Source: JAEUPI01 sp036520715 (lineage in GTDB: Bacteria > Pseudomonadota > Gammaproteobacteria > Burkholderiales > Burkholderiaceae_C). From it: 5,561 bases of DNA. The position numbers and the translations under genes were made by a program. Below the pieces are notes generated by a model. It made no database searches and was not told the DNA's origin. It saw nothing but the letters and a program-made list of their open reading frames with translations. The stretch covers positions 1 through 5,561 of the forward strand of contig DATDJF010000075.1 in assembly GCA_036520715.1 (NCBI GenBank), in the 5' to 3' direction. Positions 1 through 5,561 of the stretch are shown piece after piece. Positions within the stretch are counted from its first letter, which is position 1. Each line of letters starts with the position of its first letter.

Positions 1-1
1 C

Positions 2-1024
2 GTCGGCGCCAACTACCCGCGCAACCAATGGTGGGTGATCGCCACTTCGGGCGAGATCACGCGTGAACCGCTGCAGCGCTGGGCGCTCGACCTGCCGATC
101 GTGCTCTACCGCCGCGAGGACGGGCGCCCGGTGGCGCTCGACGACCGCTGCCCGCACCGCTGGGCCCCGCTGTCCAAGGGCTGGCTCGAAGGCGACGAAC
201 TGGTGTGCGGCTACCACGGTCTGCGCTTTGCGCCTGAAGGCAAATGCGTCAAGGTGCCGACACAGGCGGCTGTTCCGGCCAAGGCCTGTGTCCATGCCTA
301 CCCGCTGCTTGAGCGCGGTCCGTTCGTCTGGATCTGGACCGGTGACCCGGCGCTGGCCGGCACCAGCCAGCCACCGAGCATCGACTGGGTTGAAAGCGAG
401 GGCTGGAGCACGGTCAGCGGCTATATGGCCGCCGAGTGCAACTACATGCTGCTGAAGGAGAACGTGCTCGACCTGACGCACTTCGGCTACGTGCATCGCA
501 AGACCTTCAAGATTCTCGACTGGGACCGCGCACCCACGGTGAAGGTCGAGGACGGCGAGGTCGAGTTCCGCCTCGACTTCCCGCCGACACGGCTGGCGCC
601 CATCTTCGGCGCCATCACCGGCTTCGGCGACAGACCGATCGCGCGGGTCAACTGGGGGCGCAGCCTCTCGCCCGCCCTGCATCTTGCCGGCCAGGATTTC
701 ACAGACCCCGATCCCGTGCCCGGGGGCCGTGCGACGGCCGCATTCCGGGTCCTCCACGCCACCACGCCGGTCAGCCCGACGCAGATGCACTATTTCTGGA
801 TGGCCGGCTGGGACGTGACACTCAGCAGCGAGCAACGGGATCAGATGCTCCAGACCACGCTCGTCGGCTTTCAGGAAGACAAGGACATGCTCGAGGCCAT
901 CCAGGCGCAGATACTCAGTGACCCGCGTGGGCTGGCCTATCCCGAAGTGATGGTGGTCAGCGACCAGTCCGCCGTGCAGGCGCGGCGCCAGCTCCAGCGC
1001 CGGCTCGACCAGGAGGCGACATGA
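2..1024 (+). CDS. Rieske non-haem iron oxygenase, vanillate O-demethylase-type (5' partial)
   Basis: Terminal oxygenase component that would use electrons from a partner reductase and O2 to O-demethylate or hydroxylate an aromatic or related substrate in the cytoplasm. The frame is open from base 2, and the residues before the GTG at 35 (YPRNQWWV) match the family's usual N-terminus (YPxNxWYVA). The gene therefore starts upstream of the window, with probably only about ten residues missing, and the GTG at 35 is not the start. 340 residues are visible; VanA-like proteins have about 350. Counting from the GTG as residue 1, the Rieske [2Fe-2S] ligands are C39, H41, C58 and H61 (CPH, 16 residues, CGYH). 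The mononuclear iron motif is D146-x2-H149-x4-H154 (NVLDLTHFGYVH), and an acidic GFQEDKDML segment near the C-terminus fits the third iron ligand region. The TGA overlaps the next ATG. No VanB-like reductase is visible. Family assignment is firm; substrate is unknown (vanillate, dicamba or toluenesulfonate demethylases are relatives). Confidence 0.93.
   Translation, partial: VGANYPRNQWWVIATSGEITREPLQRWALDLPIVLYRREDGRPVALDDRCPHRWAPLSKGWLEGDELVCGYHGLRFAPEGKCVKVPTQAAVPAKACVHAYPLLERGPFVWIWTGDPALAGTSQPPSIDWVESEGWSTVSGYMAAECNYMLLKENVLDLTHFGYVHRKTFKILDWDRAPTVKVEDGEVEFRLDFPPTRLAPIFGAITGFGDRPIARVNWGRSLSPALHLAGQDFTDPDPVPGGRATAAFRVLHATTPVSPTQMHYFWMAGWDVTLSSEQRDQMLQTTLVGFQEDKDMLEAIQAQILSDPRGLAYPEVMVVSDQSAVQARRQLQRRLDQEAT
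1011..1016 (+). promoter_or_regulatory. Shine-Dalgarno site of the amidohydrolase gene
   Basis: A perfect AGGAGG lies four bases before the ATG at 1021, inside the last codons of the oxygenase gene. It supports that ATG as the start. It is the strongest ribosome-binding site in the window; the genes starting at 2397, 3817 and 4788 have no recognisable one and probably depend on translational coupling. Confidence 0.75.
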
Positions 1025-2400
1025 CGGCCGCGCCTCGGCAGTTCGTGCGCTGCCAGCGCTTGTTCACCGGGCTCGACGACGATTTGCGGCACGACTGGAC
1101 GCTGGTTGTCGAGCAGGGCCGATTCACCCATGTCGGACCGGCTGCTGAAGCACCCCAGCCGGGCCCGGCCGACACGGTCGTTGACGCCGGTGAGCACTTT
1201 GTCATGCCCGGCCTGGTGGACGTGCACACGCACCTCGTGTTTGGCAACGCACGCAGCGAAGAGGACGTCGATTTCTGGGCGACCCCCGAGTTCCGCGCGC
1301 TGCGTGGTCTGTTCTTCGCGCAGCACGTGCTGGCCGCAGGCTACACGTCGATCGTCGTGCCAGGCGACGCCGGCAACTGCAGCATCGCGGTGCGCGACGT
1401 CATCGCGGCCGGCTTGTTCGATGGGCCCCGCATCGCCGCAAGCAGCAACGTCATTGCGAACCGTCACAGCCTCAACGACTGGTTTCCCGAGCACGTGGGC
1501 ACGCCCGACTACATGACCGGGCGGCTGTGCACCACGCGTGACACACAACTGGAGGAGGTGCGACGCCAGGCCAAGGCCGGCGCCGACTTCGTCAAGATCG
1601 CCCTCGACGGCACGCACTTCCGCGATGACGGCACGCACATCGCCGCGTTCACGCAGGATGAGGTTTCCGCGATGGTCGCCGAGACGCACCGGCTGGGCAA
1701 GAAGGTCGCCACGCACGCCTACGGCAAGGAAGCGGTGTTGCAGGCGGCGCGCGCGGGCGTCGACGTGGTCTTCCACGCGTTCTTCGCCGACGACGAGTGC
1801 GCCGAGGCGCTGTTGAAGTCGGGCTCGGCCGTGGCGCCGACGCTGACTTTCCTGCGCAACAACATCGAGTTCAGTCAGCCGCACGAGCCGTCGATCGGCT
1901 CGGGCTATGTCGCCATGCAGCAGCGTGTGGTCGAGATCGCCTGCCGGAACCTGCGCCGGCTGCGCGCCGCCGGCGTGCCTTTCATGACCGGCAGCGACGC
2001 GGGCTTTGCGGTGACGCCGTACGGTGAATGGCACGCGCGCGAGATCGGCATCATGGTGGAATGGCTCGGTTTCACCCCGGCGCAGGCCCTGCGGGCCGCA
2101 ACGTCTGTCAGCGGGCGGCTGATGCCGCGCGGTCGGCCCGGCACGCCCGCCGCGGCGGGCGTCGGCGCGATCGAAGTCGGCCGGCACGCCGACTTCCTGT
2201 TCATCGCCGGCGATCCGCTCGCCGACGTGAACGTGTTGCTCGATGCCGACGCGATTGCCGCAGTGCACCTCGGCGGTCGGTCGATGTCGATCGACCGGCG
2301 GCCCTACGACCGCAACCGGGTCACCGACCTCAGTTCGCTGAAGTGGACCGATCTGTACACCCGAGAGCGTGTCGACGTGCTGCGCAAGTCGGCCGCATGA
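1021..2400 (+). CDS. Metal-dependent amidohydrolase (imidazolonepropionase-like, COG1228 type)
   Basis: Predicted cytoplasmic hydrolase of the amidohydrolase superfamily, cleaving an amide, lactam or peptide-like bond. The protein has 459 residues, normal for the group. The N-terminal beta-sandwich part (about 1-60) leads into the metal motif VMPGLVDVHTHL with H69 and H71. K192 in ADFVKIALDG is the likely carboxylated bridging lysine. H232 (THAYG) and H252 (VVFHAFF) fit the next metal ligands, and D326 in FMTGSDAG fits the catalytic aspartate. The C-terminus (about 380-420) closes the sandwich with the usual GAIEVGRHADFLFIAGDPL block. No signal peptide is seen. The start is set by the AGGAGG just upstream and the ATGA overlap with the oxygenase stop. 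Relatives include imidazolonepropionase and Xaa-Pro/Xaa-Arg dipeptidases, but family members act on many substrates and the true one cannot be inferred. In this operon it could open a ring or release an amine from the pathway substrate (inference). Confidence 0.9.
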   Translation: MTAAPRQFVRCQRLFTGLDDDLRHDWTLVVEQGRFTHVGPAAEAPQPGPADTVVDAGEHFVMPGLVDVHTHLVFGNARSEEDVDFWATPEFRALRGLFFAQHVLAAGYTSIVVPGDAGNCSIAVRDVIAAGLFDGPRIAASSNVIANRHSLNDWFPEHVGTPDYMTGRLCTTRDTQLEEVRRQAKAGADFVKIALDGTHFRDDGTHIAAFTQDEVSAMVAETHRLGKKVATHAYGKEAVLQAARAGVDVVFHAFFADDECAEALLKSGSAVAPTLTFLRNNIEFSQPHEPSIGSGYVAMQQRVVEIACRNLRRLRAAGVPFMTGSDAGFAVTPYGEWHAREIGIMVEWLGFTPAQALRAATSVSGRLMPRGRPGTPAAAGVGAIEVGRHADFLFIAGDPLADVNVLLDADAIAAVHLGGRSMSIDRRPYDRNRVTDLSSLKWTDLYTRERVDVLRKSAA

Positions 2401-2840
2401 ACAGCCTGAATCTCGACACTGCGCTGGCGATTGCGCAGCAGACGCTGGCCGAGGGGCGTTCCCGCGGCTTTGCCCCGCTGACCGCAGCCGTGCTCGATGC
2501 GGGTGGCCACGTCGTCGCACTGCTGCGCGCGGACGGTTCCAGCCTGCTGCGTCCCCAGATCGCCACCGGCAAGGCCTGGGGCGCACTCGGCCTCGGCTTT
2601 GGCGGACGGGAACTCGCCAAGCGCGCGGCGAAGATGCCGGCCTTCTTCAACGCCTTGTCCGACCTCTCCGGCGGCCACATGGTCCCCGTTCCGGGCGGGG
2701 TGCTGATCCGCGAGGCATCGGGGGCACTGCTCGGCGCCATCGGGGTCAGCGGTGACACGTCGGACAACGACGAGCTGTGCGCGATCGAAGCCGTGCGCGG
2801 CGCGGGGCTCGTGCCCGACACCGGAGCGGAAGACGCATGA
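2397..2840 (+). CDS. GlcG/HbpS family protein (DUF336, haem-binding-like)
   Basis: A 147-residue single-domain protein of the GlcG/HbpS family. Visible family features are the N-terminal helix MNSLNLDTALAIAQQ, the core strand segment AVLDAGGHVVALLRADG (31-47), the helix with TGKAWGALGLG (58-67), and the C-terminal block PVPGGVLIR...GAIGVSGDTSDNDELC (97-128). Family members include GlcG of glycolate operons and the Streptomyces haem-binding sensor HbpS. Similar small proteins often sit inside catabolic operons beside dehydrogenases and oxygenases, where their job is mostly unproven; some have been linked to cofactor handling or direct roles in degradation. No signal peptide is seen, unlike secreted HbpS. 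The start at 2397 gives the normal family N-terminus and overlaps the previous stop by ATGA; no Shine-Dalgarno is visible, so coupling is likely. The frame is open further upstream, but that extension is a shadow of the amidohydrolase gene. Confidence 0.88.
   Translation: MNSLNLDTALAIAQQTLAEGRSRGFAPLTAAVLDAGGHVVALLRADGSSLLRPQIATGKAWGALGLGFGGRELAKRAAKMPAFFNALSDLSGGHMVPVPGGVLIREASGALLGAIGVSGDTSDNDELCAIEAVRGAGLVPDTGAEDA
2823..2832 (+). promoter_or_regulatory. Probable ribosome-binding region of the FAH-family gene
   Basis: A purine-rich GGAGCGGAAG ends four bases before the ATG at 2837 and supports that start over an in-frame extension to 2777. The upstream part would only repeat the GlcG coding region in another frame and has no family similarity that I recognise. 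Confidence 0.5.
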
Positions 2841-3820
2841 GCCCGCCGGGCCGCGCCAAGGGCGAATATCGGAGTGCGCCGGGCTTTGCGCTGGCGCGGC
2901 TGTCGGTCGCCGGCTGCCCGCCATTCGCTGCCGTCGTGAGCGGCGACCGCGCACTGCCGATTTCGGCCCTGCGGGGCGTGCACAGGTTGCGCGGCGGGGC
3001 CTCGATCCACGCGTTGCTCGCGCACTGGTCCCATGACGAACCCGTGCTCGCCGATGCCGACCTGAACACCGAGGCCGGTGCGCCGCTCTCGAACTTCACG
3101 GTCGTCGCGCCGCTCACACCGACCACCGTCTATTGCACGATCGGCAACTACCGGTCGCAGGTTCTGGAGGCTGCGCGTGACGCGGACCCGGCAACGGACG
3201 CCGAGGCCTTTCGCCAAGCGCTTGAGCGACGGCGCCGCGACGGCGACCCCTACATCGCGCTCAAGCCCGCGTGCGCGGTGGCCGGCCCGTTCACGCCGCT
3301 CGCGATCGACCCATCGCTGAAGACCCTCGACTGGGAAGTCGAGATCGGCGCCGTGATCGGCAAGCCGGCGCGCAACGTCAGCGTCGACGCTGCGCTGCAG
3401 CACGTTGCAGGCTACTGCACGGTCAACGACATCACGCTGCGCGAGCGGCTCTTCCGCACCGAGCCGAAAGCGATGGGTACCGACTTTCTGCAGGCCAAGG
3501 GTGGGCCTGGCTGGCTGCCGTTGGGGCCGTGGCTCGTTCCCGCTCGCCACGTGCCGGATGTGAGCGTGCTGCGGCTGACGCTGAAGCTGAACGGCCGTGC
3601 GATGCAGGAAGGCGTCGCGTCGGACATGCTGTTCGGCATCGCCGAGCAGATTGCCTACCTGTCGCGCCATGTGCAGTTGCAGCCCGGCGATCTTGTCTGC
3701 ACCGGGTCGCCCGCCGGCTTCGGCATCCACCACGGGCGCTTTCTGCGCCCTGGCGACGTGGTTGAAGCCGAGGTCGAAAGTCTGGGCGTCCAACGAACCC
3801 TGGTCACCGCCGAGCCATGA
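2837..3820 (+). CDS. Fumarylacetoacetate hydrolase (FAH) family protein
   Basis: Predicted cytoplasmic Mg/Mn-dependent enzyme acting on a 2-oxo acid or its enol: a C-C hydrolase, decarboxylase, isomerase or hydratase. The protein has 327 residues. An N-terminal cap domain (about 1-90) precedes the FAH core. Metal ligands are readable as E167 and E169 in LDWEVEIGAVIGKP and D198 in YCTVNDIT. K221 (LQAKGG) and the block GDLVCTGSPAGFG (284-296) followed by FLRPGDVVEAEVESLG (302-317) are typical of the fold. The lid segment reads NYRSQVLE (104-111), so the usual NYxxHxxE histidine is Gln108 while Glu111 remains. About 18 extra, highly charged residues follow (roughly 112-138) before K143, compared with short members such as FAHD1. 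Starts at the ATGA overlap with the GlcG-like gene. In aromatic and ring-cleavage pathways such proteins act late, forming pyruvate, oxaloacetate or similar acids. Family sure; reaction not. Confidence 0.9.
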   Translation: MSPPGRAKGEYRSAPGFALARLSVAGCPPFAAVVSGDRALPISALRGVHRLRGGASIHALLAHWSHDEPVLADADLNTEAGAPLSNFTVVAPLTPTTVYCTIGNYRSQVLEAARDADPATDAEAFRQALERRRRDGDPYIALKPACAVAGPFTPLAIDPSLKTLDWEVEIGAVIGKPARNVSVDAALQHVAGYCTVNDITLRERLFRTEPKAMGTDFLQAKGGPGWLPLGPWLVPARHVPDVSVLRLTLKLNGRAMQEGVASDMLFGIAEQIAYLSRHVQLQPGDLVCTGSPAGFGIHHGRFLRPGDVVEAEVESLGVQRTLVTAEP

Positions 3821-4791
3821 ACCCGCAGACTGTCTTCATCACCGACCACGCCTGGCCCGACCTCGACATCGAGCGTTCGGTGCTTGAAGGGGCAGGCCTG
3901 CGCGTCGTGGCCGGGCCGACCGTGCCCGCTTCCGCCGAGACGATCGGCGAACTGGCGCACGCGTACCAGCCGGCTTCCATCCTCACCTGCTGGGCGCAGG
4001 TGGATGCGCGGGCGATCGCGGCCAGCGCGCCGCTGGTGCACGTGGGCCGCATCGGCGTGGGCCTGGACAACATCGACGTCGCTGCCTGTACGGCGCGCGG
4101 CGTGCGCGTCACCAACGTTCCGGACTACTGCATCGAAGAGGTGTCGGACCACGCCGTCGGCTTCGCGTTGGCCTGGACACGCGGCCTGGCGGGCTTCGAT
4201 CGCGCCGTGCGGGCGGGACGGTGGGAGCCGTCGCAGGCGAGGTTGCGGCGGCTCGCAAACCTGACGGTCGGCATCGTCGGCTATGGGCGGATCGGCCGCG
4301 CGAGCGCACGCAAGTTCGCCGCCTTCGGCTGCCGCGTGCTGGCCAGCAACGAAGGCAAGCTGGCGGAGGCGTCCGGCGTCGAGCTTGTCGCGCTCGAGCT
4401 GTTGCTGGCGGCCAGCGACATCGTCGTGCTGCACGTCCCGCTCACCGACGGCACGCGCGGGCTGATCGACCGCCGCCGCATTGCGTTGATGAAGCCGGGT
4501 GCGCTGCTCGTCAACGTCAGCCGCGGCGGCGTGGTCGACACCCAGGCGGTGATCGAGGCGCTGCAGTCGGGCCAACTCTCCGGCGCAGGCCTCGACGTGC
4601 TCGACACCGAACCTCAGGTCCCGGCGGCACTGCTCGCGCAGGACGGCGCGATCCTCACGCCGCATGTTGCCTTCAGCTCCGACGCAGCGCTCGCCGAGTT
4701 GCGTCAGCGCGCGGCGGAGGAGGCGGTCCGCGTGCTGCGCGGCGAGCCTCCGCGCAATCCCTGCAACGTCATTGCCGACCACCGACCATGA
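3817..4791 (+). CDS. D-2-hydroxyacid dehydrogenase, CtBP-like
   Basis: Predicted cytoplasmic NAD(P)-dependent oxidoreductase interconverting a 2-oxo acid and a D-2-hydroxy acid. The 324-residue length is normal. The substrate domain (about 1-100 and the C-terminal 280-324) surrounds a Rossmann domain with VGIVGYGRIGRA (151-162). The catalytic triad is complete: R236 in NVSRGGVVD, E265 in LDTEP and H283 in TPHVAF. The segments GRIGVGLDNIDVAA (78-90) and VPDYCIEEVSDHA (101-113) are conserved landmarks of the family, and TPHVAFSSDAALAELR resembles the CtBP-like branch. At the end of the second Rossmann strand the expected NAD-selecting Asp is Asn178 (VLASNEG), so cofactor preference may be altered. 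Candidate substrates by family knowledge are hydroxypyruvate, glyoxylate or 3-phosphoglycerate-type acids. It has no C-terminal ACT domain, which argues against a regulated biosynthetic SerA. No Shine-Dalgarno is visible; translation probably depends on the ATGA overlap with the FAH-family gene. Confidence 0.9.
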   Translation: MNPQTVFITDHAWPDLDIERSVLEGAGLRVVAGPTVPASAETIGELAHAYQPASILTCWAQVDARAIAASAPLVHVGRIGVGLDNIDVAACTARGVRVTNVPDYCIEEVSDHAVGFALAWTRGLAGFDRAVRAGRWEPSQARLRRLANLTVGIVGYGRIGRASARKFAAFGCRVLASNEGKLAEASGVELVALELLLAASDIVVLHVPLTDGTRGLIDRRRIALMKPGALLVNVSRGGVVDTQAVIEALQSGQLSGAGLDVLDTEPQVPAALLAQDGAILTPHVAFSSDAALAELRQRAAEEAVRVLRGEPPRNPCNVIADHRP

Positions 4792-5561
4792 AGACCCTCA
4801 TCCAGGGCGTGCACGCCCGTCAGATTCTCGATTCCCGTGGACGCCCCACGGTCGAAGCCGATGTCACGCTCTCCGACGGCAGCTTCGGCCGGGCATCGGT
4901 GCCTTCCGGCGCCTCGACCGGCAGTGCGGAAGCGCATGAGCTGCGCGACGGCGACGCGGCGTTGTATGGCGGCCTGTCGGTGCTGAAGGCAGTGGCCCAT
5001 GTCAACCGTAAGATCGCCGGTGCTTTAGCGGGTCGGGATGCGCTCGACCAGCGCGCCATCGACGGGGCCATGGTCTCGCTCGACGGCACACCGCAGCTGT
5101 CGCGGCTGGGTGCCAACGCGCTGCTCGCGGTGTCGATCGCCGTGGCACGCGCCGGCGCGGCGGCGCAGCGTCAGCCGCTGTTCGATCGCGTGCGAGAGAT
5201 TGCCGGCGATCCCGTCCTCACGATGCCGGTGCCGATGGTCAACATCCTCAGCGGCGGCTTGCATGCGGGACGCGGCATGGACGTGCAGGATTTCCTGGCG
5301 ATGCCGGTGCGTGCCACCTCGATCGCCGACGCCATCCACACGATCTCGCGCGTGCGCAGCGCGGCCACCGAGGAGGCCCGCGCCCGCGGCCTGCCGACAC
5401 TGCTGGCCGACGAAGGCGGCATCAGCCCCGGCCTGCCGACGGGCCGCGACGCGTTGGAAATGATGCTGCGCATCATCGAGCGCGCCGGGTTGAAGCCGGG
5501 CGTCGATGTGGTAATCGCCATCGACGTCGCCGCCACGTCGCTTCAGCGACCCGAGGGCGGT
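4788..5561 (+). CDS. Enolase homologue (phosphopyruvate hydratase-like), 3' partial
   Basis: The frame opens at ATG 4788 and stays open for 258 codons to the window edge; a complete enolase has about 430. The start gives the classic N-terminus (LIQGVHARQILDSRG). Visible landmarks are the mobile loop SGASTG (40-45), HELRDGD (50-56), the GANALLAVSIA segment (108-118), MPVPMVNIL (146-154), H159 in GGLHAG, Q167, DEGG with E209, and D246 as the first Mg ligand. The remaining metal and catalytic residues (Glu295, Asp320, Lys345, His373 and Lys396 in yeast numbering) lie beyond the edge. Three usually invariant positions differ: DSRGN is DSRGR (R19), the Asn before GG is S155, and the Glu after Gln167 is D168. 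True enolase converts 2-phosphoglycerate to phosphoenolpyruvate in glycolysis and is often next to pyrG in proteobacteria. Here it ends a catabolic-looking gene run and overlaps the dehydrogenase by ATGA, so it is probably a specialised second copy. Whether it retains enolase activity is unknown. Confidence 0.9.
   Translation, partial: MKTLIQGVHARQILDSRGRPTVEADVTLSDGSFGRASVPSGASTGSAEAHELRDGDAALYGGLSVLKAVAHVNRKIAGALAGRDALDQRAIDGAMVSLDGTPQLSRLGANALLAVSIAVARAGAAAQRQPLFDRVREIAGDPVLTMPVPMVNILSGGLHAGRGMDVQDFLAMPVRATSIADAIHTISRVRSAATEEARARGLPTLLADEGGISPGLPTGRDALEMMLRIIERAGLKPGVDVVIAIDVAATSLQRPEGG

Noticed and set aside
35..37. GTG as start of the oxygenase gene
   Set aside because: Eleven further in-frame codons back to base 2 encode the conserved family N-terminus (YPRNQWW), so the real start is upstream of the window.
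2278..2297. Perfect 8-base inverted repeat (CGGTCGAT, 4-base loop GTCG, ATCGACCG) as a terminator or operator
   Set aside because: It lies inside the amidohydrolase coding region about 100 bases before its end, has no T-run after it, and is explained by codons for Arg-Ser-Met-Ser-Ile-Asp-Arg-Arg in GC-rich DNA. A role in mRNA structure cannot be excluded.
937..2586. Long antisense open frame of 549 codons opposite the amidohydrolase and GlcG-like genes
   Set aside because: It mirrors two genes with clear family motifs on the + strand, its translation is Arg-, Ala- and Gly-rich without recognisable motifs, and long antisense frames are expected in DNA with such high third-position G+C.
2330..3793. 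Antisense open frame of 487 codons opposite the FAH-family gene
   Set aside because: Same shadow effect; low-complexity Arg-rich product crossing the boundary of two real + strand genes.
3655..4782. Antisense open frame of 375 codons opposite the dehydrogenase gene
   Set aside because: Shadow of a gene with a complete catalytic triad and Rossmann motif; no motif of its own.
5025..5027. TTA leucine codon in the enolase homologue as a sign of foreign origin or TTA-dependent control
   Set aside because: A single rare codon in a gene whose other codons match its neighbours; too little to support transfer or regulation.
5038..5463. Alternative + strand frame of 141 codons inside the enolase homologue
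   Set aside because: Overlaps entirely with the frame that carries enolase motifs; its product is Arg-, Ala- and Ser-rich without motifs.

Overview
The window is a single, fully coding, GC-rich (visibly about two-thirds G+C) stretch with six consecutive genes on the + strand and no intergenic space. Codon usage is strongly biased to G/C in the third position, which gives many long spurious antisense frames. The gene types and codon bias suggest a soil or aquatic proteobacterium, most likely a betaproteobacterium of the Burkholderiales type (an inference; no taxonomic marker is present).

Layout: (1) a Rieske non-haem iron oxygenase of the vanillate O-demethylase type, cut at its N-terminus by the window edge (2-1024); (2) a metal-dependent amidohydrolase of the imidazolonepropionase/prolidase-like group (1021-2400); (3) a small GlcG/HbpS-family protein (2397-2840); (4) a fumarylacetoacetate hydrolase (FAH)-family protein (2837-3820); (5) a CtBP-like D-2-hydroxyacid dehydrogenase (3817-4791); (6) an enolase homologue, open at the right edge (4788 to beyond 5561). 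Each of the five junctions is the same 4-base ATGA overlap, so the genes are almost certainly one translationally coupled operon. Its promoter, regulator and terminator lie outside the window.

The set reads as a catabolic operon: an oxygenase to hydroxylate or O-demethylate a substrate, an amidohydrolase to open an amide, lactam or similar bond, an FAH-family enzyme acting on a 2-oxo acid or enol intermediate, a 2-oxo/2-hydroxy acid oxidoreductase, and an enolase-fold enzyme. The substrate cannot be read from sequence.

The most unusual element is the enolase homologue. Enolase is normally a single housekeeping gene, but here it is embedded in an accessory operon and differs from ordinary enolases at several nearly invariant active-site or signature positions (N to R at 19, N to S at 155, E to D at 168). 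The FAH-family protein lacks the usual lid-helix histidine, and the dehydrogenase lacks the usual Asp that selects NAD. Together these suggest a specialised pathway whose enzymes have drifted from their textbook activities.
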